Positions 58,928 to 64,000 of a stretch of DNA of 64,000 bases are shown piece after piece. Below the pieces are notes generated by a model. That model ran no database searches, was not told the origin of the DNA, and was given only the letters and a program-made list of their open reading frames with translations. Position 1 is the stretch's first letter. Every line of letters starts with the position of its first letter. The position numbers were made by a program, and so were the translations under genes. The DNA comes from Flaveria trinervia (Eukaryota > Streptophyta > Magnoliopsida > Asterales > Asteraceae). Location: assembly GCA_025506515.1 (NCBI GenBank), contig CM046457.1, positions 41,156,541 through 41,220,540 of the forward strand, written 5' to 3'.

Positions 58928-59772
58928 CTATTAGTGTAACTTTACGTGGTATGTTTATTATCGTAACGTAAAGTATTACTGATAATAATAAAGAGAAATA
59001 GCAATGAAGAAGAGAAGTGGAACCTAACTTAAAATGTTAATAAGTCTTGCAAGCTTATAGGAGGTGCACGACCATGTTGTCGTTAGCTCAACTGTGATGC
59101 GGGTTAGCTACCCTATGATGCACACGGGGCCAGTCAATTGAGATTGGCGGACCTTTGCAGTGTACCTAGGTGACTAGGCCAGCCTTGTATACAGTATTTA
59201 GAGCCCCTTGAGGGAACAGAGGGCCCAACACCATTTCCCCCGCGCATATAGTTTAGGGTATTGCTCATTGGTCCACATAGACAGTGAAAGATAAATATAA
59301 AAGAGTACAGAATAAACAAGGCATACAGTAAAGATAAGAAGCATTATCTGATTGTATAGTTAATGCGTGCTCACGTATAAAGAGATGAAGTTTTCATAAA
59401 AAGAGTATTTTCATATGTATACCTTACAGAAAGTATTTTATTACTTTTAAAACTAGAACTCACTCAGCAACGCTGACTTTTATACATTTTCAGTTGGCAG
59501 GTAAATATTGCTGAGGATGGCACGAGGGTGATGCTACTCAGCAGGGAAAGACTACATCCATTCATACTTATTATTGTTGTTGTTTTGTAATGCAATTAAA
59601 CAATTCTTTTGTATTCAGTTAAACAATAGTGTATTGCTCAACAATAGTGTTTTAATGAAATGAATGATTTTTGTTAAAATATTCTGTTGCTTAAGCTTGT
59701 AAATTTATAATGTTTAGTGTATTTAATGTTGTGAATGACCAACTGTGAGGTCTCCGGGAACGGGGCCTTACA
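57756..59772 (+). repeat. Solo gypsy LTR (inner)
   Basis: 2,017 bp, TGTAACACCCGG...GGGGCCTTACA with exact duplication TTATG (57751-57755 and 59773-59777). Contains a CATGCGCC array (58390-58760), (TTA)n at about 58878-58923, AAGTGAGTTTCTAGACCCC at 58163 and CTGAC...TTTTCAG at 59473-59493. Confidence 0.93.
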
Positions 59773-60952
59773 TTATGGGTGTGCGATGTTTCCTTGTGTG
59801 ATTGATGTTGTATGTTTATATGTTCCTTATTATTATGTATGATTGTCTTCCTATGGTTTGCGTAGAACGTTAATGAATGTAATGAAAGTATTATGTAACG
59901 TAAAGTGGAAGATAATAAAAAGAGGAACGTAATGAATGAGTGCAAGCATGAACGAAGGAATGAGAGCAAGGATGGCTTGCAGGAGGAAGGAAGGAGGTTC
60001 ACAGAGTTGTTAGCTCAACTATGTGTGTATTTATAGCATGCGATCTTGGCTAACTCATAAGGGGACGTAGACACAGTAGGGAGTTCAGTTTTGGTAACTG
60101 CTCCGATACATGCGATGTGGTATTTACTATGTGCTATGTAGCGTGCCATTTTGGCTACCTCATGTGGACTATGTAGCGTGCGATTTTGGCTAACCCATGA
60201 GATGGCATGCGATTCTGGCTAAACCCTAAGAGTTCTCACACACAGGGGGAGTCAGTCTTAGTGACCACTCCATTGGTGCAATTTGTGCGATATGTATGAT
60301 GGATAACATGAGGGACTATAGACACAGTGGGAGTTTAGTTTTGGTAACTGCTCCAATACGTGCGATGTGGTATTTACTATGTGCTATGTAGCGTGCGATT
60401 CTGGCTACCTCATGTGTGCGATTAGTGCGATATGTACTTTGGGTACGATGAAGAGAAGGTGCGATTTGTGCGAAAAGTGTGATATGTATGAAATCGACGA
60501 ACGGAAGAAGTGATGAACGAAAGAATGTTAACGAACATGACGGATGATAATAGTTATATAATCTGTATGTATGTATGATGTGTGATCACGTACGAAAGTA
60601 ACAAATGGTTTTATAAAGAAAGTAAAGTATGTTTTTTTAAAACTAGAACTCACTCAACAATGCTGACTTTGATGTGTTTCCAGTTGGCAGGTATGTTGCT
60701 GAGGATGGCATGGGGCGACTACTCAGTTCTTTTGGGATGACATCTTTATTATATTGCTTTTGTAATGAAATGTAAAATGATATTATGTAATGAACGGTTG
60801 TAGTATTTTGCAAAAGCATTTTGATGAATTGAAAATGTTTTTGTTTTTAATGTTTTCACTGCAACGCTTTTATGTAAGATGATATAAATATATGTTTTAA
60901 GTGCGATGAAGGACCGGCTGTAAGCGTCCCGGGAACGGGGTCTTACAGAACT

Positions 60953-61780
60953 AAACATCAAGATGAAGAAAATAATGATGATGATGACTCTATTACGTAT
61001 ACGTAACCCTACTAAAGACGATGATGAACTAGATGGAAAATGGATTTCTAGATAAGATATATATATATGTACCCACTCGTGACGTACGTATATGTAAGTT
61101 TGATAGCTATAAAGATGACGACCAATAAGATGAAAAAATGTTTATCTACGTCATTAAGAAAAAAACTGAAGAAATTAATACTTAGTATTGTTGTTACATA
61201 TACGTAACACGACTGTTATATACACGTAACACTACTGTTACATACAGCTGTGACATGTATGTAACACCGTTGTTATATATACGTATCACTGTTGTTACAT
61301 ATGTAAATTGTATATTTATTGTATTGTATATATTGTATTGTTTTATGTATATGAAGAAAGTCTTATCTTTTTATTTTGATAGATATTTTAAAAAACTTTG
61401 TATGGGTACAATTATAACTCATTTGTTGCTAGCCTTTCTTGCAACAATCTCACATATACATAAATGTGACTTAAATATACATAAATGGAACTTATATAAA
61501 CATACTTCAACTAAAAAAATAAACTAATGATTCATAGTAAAACTAAAAATCAATTAATTTGATTTTGTAATTTTTAAATAGAAGAGATGAGAGAGATGAG
61601 AGGATAGATAAAAGATTTGAGTGAATTTAAGAATAATTTAATTAAATGTAGTGGTTCCTAAATTAATTATTTTGTGTTCTTCCAACTATGCCATTAAAAT
61701 CTTATTAAATACTTACAATCTTTAATTAATTACTAAAAATACCACCTATCAATCTCAACCATAGATAAAAATGATCAAAG
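60953..61780. other. AT-rich segment with a palindromic ~22-bp repeat
   Basis: No gene. A short tandem array at 61187-61308 has units of TGTTACATATACGTAACAC type. Confidence 0.6.
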
Positions 61781-61833
61781 GTGAAAAAGTGGTTTGTTTT
61801 GTTTTTAATTATAACATGGTTTCCATTGAAACC

Positions 61834-62090
<257 letters not shown>

Positions 62091-62540
62091 GTCGATACGT
62101 AAGTTATGGTTTACGGATTATGCATATTTATGATATGTATATATCATATGTGCAATATGGAGCTAAGATGGGATGTGTATAATATGATACGTATTTGTGT
62201 TAGTTGCCATATGAGATTTTTGAACTATGTTATGCGTATGTTAAACATTCGATTGTTTATGTTATATGAATAATTGCTTAAATGTTTATTAAATATTTTC
62301 TTAAACTTAAAGCTCACTTAGTGTTGCTGACTTTTAATTTGCATGTAAGCTTATTGATTATTGACGTACTAGTTTGCTACGGGACATCAAGACTTGGCAG
62401 TGCCACTTTAGATGTTTATGGAAATTAGATTGTATGTCACATGGATTTGTGATTTGATTGTTTCCGCGATAGCTTATTGATGGTTTCAGTTTATTGAACT
62501 ATATTGCCATGTTTGAGACCAATAGGTTCCCAGTTCTGAG
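62091..62540 (+). repeat. Second copy of the old gypsy-like LTR
   Basis: Parallels 4905-5184 joined to 41921-42070, including AGCTCACTTAGTGTTGCTGACTTTTAA-like sequence at 62311-62338. It provides the uninterrupted form of the Copia-B target. Confidence 0.6.
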
Positions 62541-63108
62541 TCCTTTTATAGATAGTTAGCTTAAAGTCCCAAACTTTGAACAAAATACAAGGTACAAACA
62601 CAATCAAATCTCCTTCCATAAAGCAGAACAACGTAATCAAGATATTTTTAATGAGGTGAAACAAGCGTAAAGATAGCAAGCAAATTAAGAGGAGGATTAA
62701 TGTTTAAAATTCTTGTAAGTAATAGCAAATTAATATATAGATCTACTTTATTTCGTTTAAACATACCAACTAGAGAACAAATCAAACATAAGAGTGAAAT
62801 TTCAATAACAACAGAAGTCTTTTGAAACCCAATCTCATGGATGCATGGAGTCATATTTATTCATATCACTCTTTTACTTCCTTCAATTCATTCTGTCTTT
62901 GTCCAAGAGAAGAAACATGAAGCAAATGAAAACTGCCACCCATAATAATTAGTTTCAGTTATTCTTTTTATTAACATGCCTATCTTCTTATTTTGTAATT
63001 ATAATAAGGAAACATAAGCTATCCAACTATTAGATTGGTTTTGCTGTGCTTCTTATTGCCATTAAAGAGATTGGGTTTCCATCTTCTCATATCAAGATGA
63101 TAGAAACG
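62541..63108 (-). other. AT-rich region, possible 3' UTR of a minus-strand gene
   Basis: No coding frame. If the exon at 63109-63196 is real, its 3' UTR lies here. A minus-strand AATAAA occurs near 62965-62972. Confidence 0.3.
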
Positions 63109-63196
63109 TTACGCGCCATATCCATTAATCCCCATCTGCCTAGCGAGCCAATGACACATATCATACATTTCCTGCGGGGTCGTGTAGTGACCAAGC
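63109..63196 (-). CDS. Candidate terminal exon of an unidentified host gene
   Basis: On the minus strand an AG acceptor (CTCATATAG) is followed by an 88-bp open stretch ending in TAA (63111-63109). It reads LGHYTTPQEMYDMCHWL then ARQMGINGYGA, a well-balanced composition unlike the surrounding AT-rich DNA. Base composition shifts at both edges and an AATAAA lies 140 bp downstream. I do not recognise the protein. No upstream exon could be identified in the remaining 800 bp, so the rest of the gene would be beyond the right edge or lost. It could be a gene fragment or chance. Confidence 0.35.
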
Positions 63197-64000
63197 CTAT
63201 ATGAGAAAGCAAGTCAATGACGCTATAGATGATGTGTGTAATTAAGCTACCGTTTGAGGAAAAAAGAAGACTACCCGCTGTAGGTACAAAATGTTACACT
63301 TTGAAATCCCGAAGAGCGTAAAACCTCTGAAGATTTCTCCCCATGTTTGTGTTCAACTACATCATCGACTGAAACAAGGAAACTTTACGTTCAACTACCC
63401 ACATAGATCAACAAAAATATTCATTACATTGTTGAAGAATCTCATAGCAAGGCCAGATTTTAAAAGATTTGTAAAGGAAGAAAATTTAAATGCCTTTGGT
63501 TTTATAAACATCAAAAAATTTTAAGAGCAAATTCATGATTTCAAAAAATATTTCACTGTTAAAGTTTTGTTGAATTCAAATATTCATCAATTGAAACCTT
63601 AAGATCATCAAGCCTATATGATTTTATCTTCTTCTTCTTTTTATTCAACCAAAATAATAGTGTAAGTTACACTATTGACTCCTTAGAAATTGGACAAAAT
63701 AAATATATCTATTCCAAAGCTCTTATCACTAAAACATATCATAAAGACTTCAAGTTTAGAGTTTATATTTAATACAAACATGAAAAAGTTCTTATACGTA
63801 TGATTATAAACTTTTAAAATATCATACAAATCAATAAGTAAATATCATATAGTTCAAAAACATGTTAAATATATCTCTCTCTACACAAACATACATCCAA
63901 ACTAATTACAAATATCATAAATGTATCTTAATAACTAATATATATATGTTTGTATGTATATGTATATATACGTATATAAATATACATACAAATATATATA
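63197..64000. other. AT-rich low-copy-looking DNA
   Basis: Nothing supported. A 77-codon plus-strand frame at 63291-63524 has no homology I recognise. Microsatellite-like TATATG runs close the window. Confidence 0.4.

Larger units (their letters stand above)
56556..60947 (+). repeat. Solo gypsy LTR (outer), split by a second one
   Basis: TGTAACGCTCGG...GGGGTCTTACA with exact duplication GAACT (56551-56555 and 60948-60952). About 2.37 kb once the inner LTR is removed. TATA box 56666-56673, GTGAGTTCTAGGACCCC at 56828, GTGCGACTG-type array 57110-57520, a tandem block at about 60040-60480, and CTGAC...TTTCCAG at 60663-60683. Confidence 0.93.
53241..61833. mobile_element. Candidate TIR element bounded by TA microsatellites
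   Basis: About 54 bp at 53241-53294 matches the reverse complement of about 61780-61833 at roughly 75-80% by eye (shared AACCA, TTATAATT, AAACCACTTT). Both ends abut TA-rich microsatellites. The inside holds 56236-56550 and 60953-61780 plus nested LTRs. No transposase recognised, so class is uncertain (Mutator-like or other TIR type). Confidence 0.45.

Overview
This window looks like repeat-rich nuclear DNA from a flowering plant. It is AT-rich and consists almost entirely of LTR retrotransposons and their remnants. Primer-binding sites match the 3' end of plant initiator-Met tRNA (TGGTATCAGAGC), and Ty1/copia and Ty3/gypsy (chromovirus-type) polyproteins are recognisable. The element families, especially an accessory ORF at 45.0-49.0 kb, recall Asteraceae genomes; that placement is from memory and is an inference. 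No complete host gene is visible. The only host-gene candidate is one possible terminal exon near 63.1 kb.

Layout, left part. 1-1344: 5' end of a minus-strand copia element (gag start, PBS, 5' LTR) inserted in the gag of a minus-strand gypsy element whose 5' LTR is 2068-4275. 4276-5184: an old gypsy-like LTR holding a 384-bp solo LTR (4391-4774). Into that old LTR a plus-strand copia ('Copia-B') inserted. Its 5' LTR begins at 5185 and its 3' LTR ends near 41920. Everything between is Copia-B plus later insertions: gypsy LTR 'G2' (5627-6872 and 14985-~16155), interrupted by a copia element with both LTRs and a 5-bp TSD (Copia-C, 6878-14979); gypsy LTR 'G3' (17544-18510 and 20325-~21170), interrupted by a solo LTR (18511-20319); and gypsy element G4 (22596-40609, TSD TGGCA), which carries a small copia-like fragment in its integrase and is split by a younger gypsy element G5 (28778-38044).

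Right part. 42742-52246: remnants of a minus-strand copia (LTR copies, RNase H tail), a 320-bp TRIM-like insertion, a 21-bp minisatellite, and a minus-strand LTR element (3' LTR 44242-44971) whose recognisable coding content is one long broken ORF of about 1,000 codons ending 12 bp before the polypurine tract. 53241-61833: inverted termini bounded by TA microsatellites enclose a solo LTR of the G4 family (53504-56230, TSD TATCA) and a solo LTR (56556-60947, TSD GAACT) that itself contains another solo LTR (57756-59772, TSD TTATG). 61834-62090 is a compound microsatellite, followed by a second copy of the old LTR, and 63.1-64 kb is AT-rich low-copy-looking DNA.

The coding regions are gag, protease, RT, RNase H and integrase, and all carry frameshifts or stops. 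Many lesions are single-base indels, so some may be assembly errors. The most interesting signals are splice-site-like motifs conserved inside the gypsy LTRs (a possible leader intron), the long accessory ORF, and short CpG-containing motif arrays shared by unrelated LTR families.
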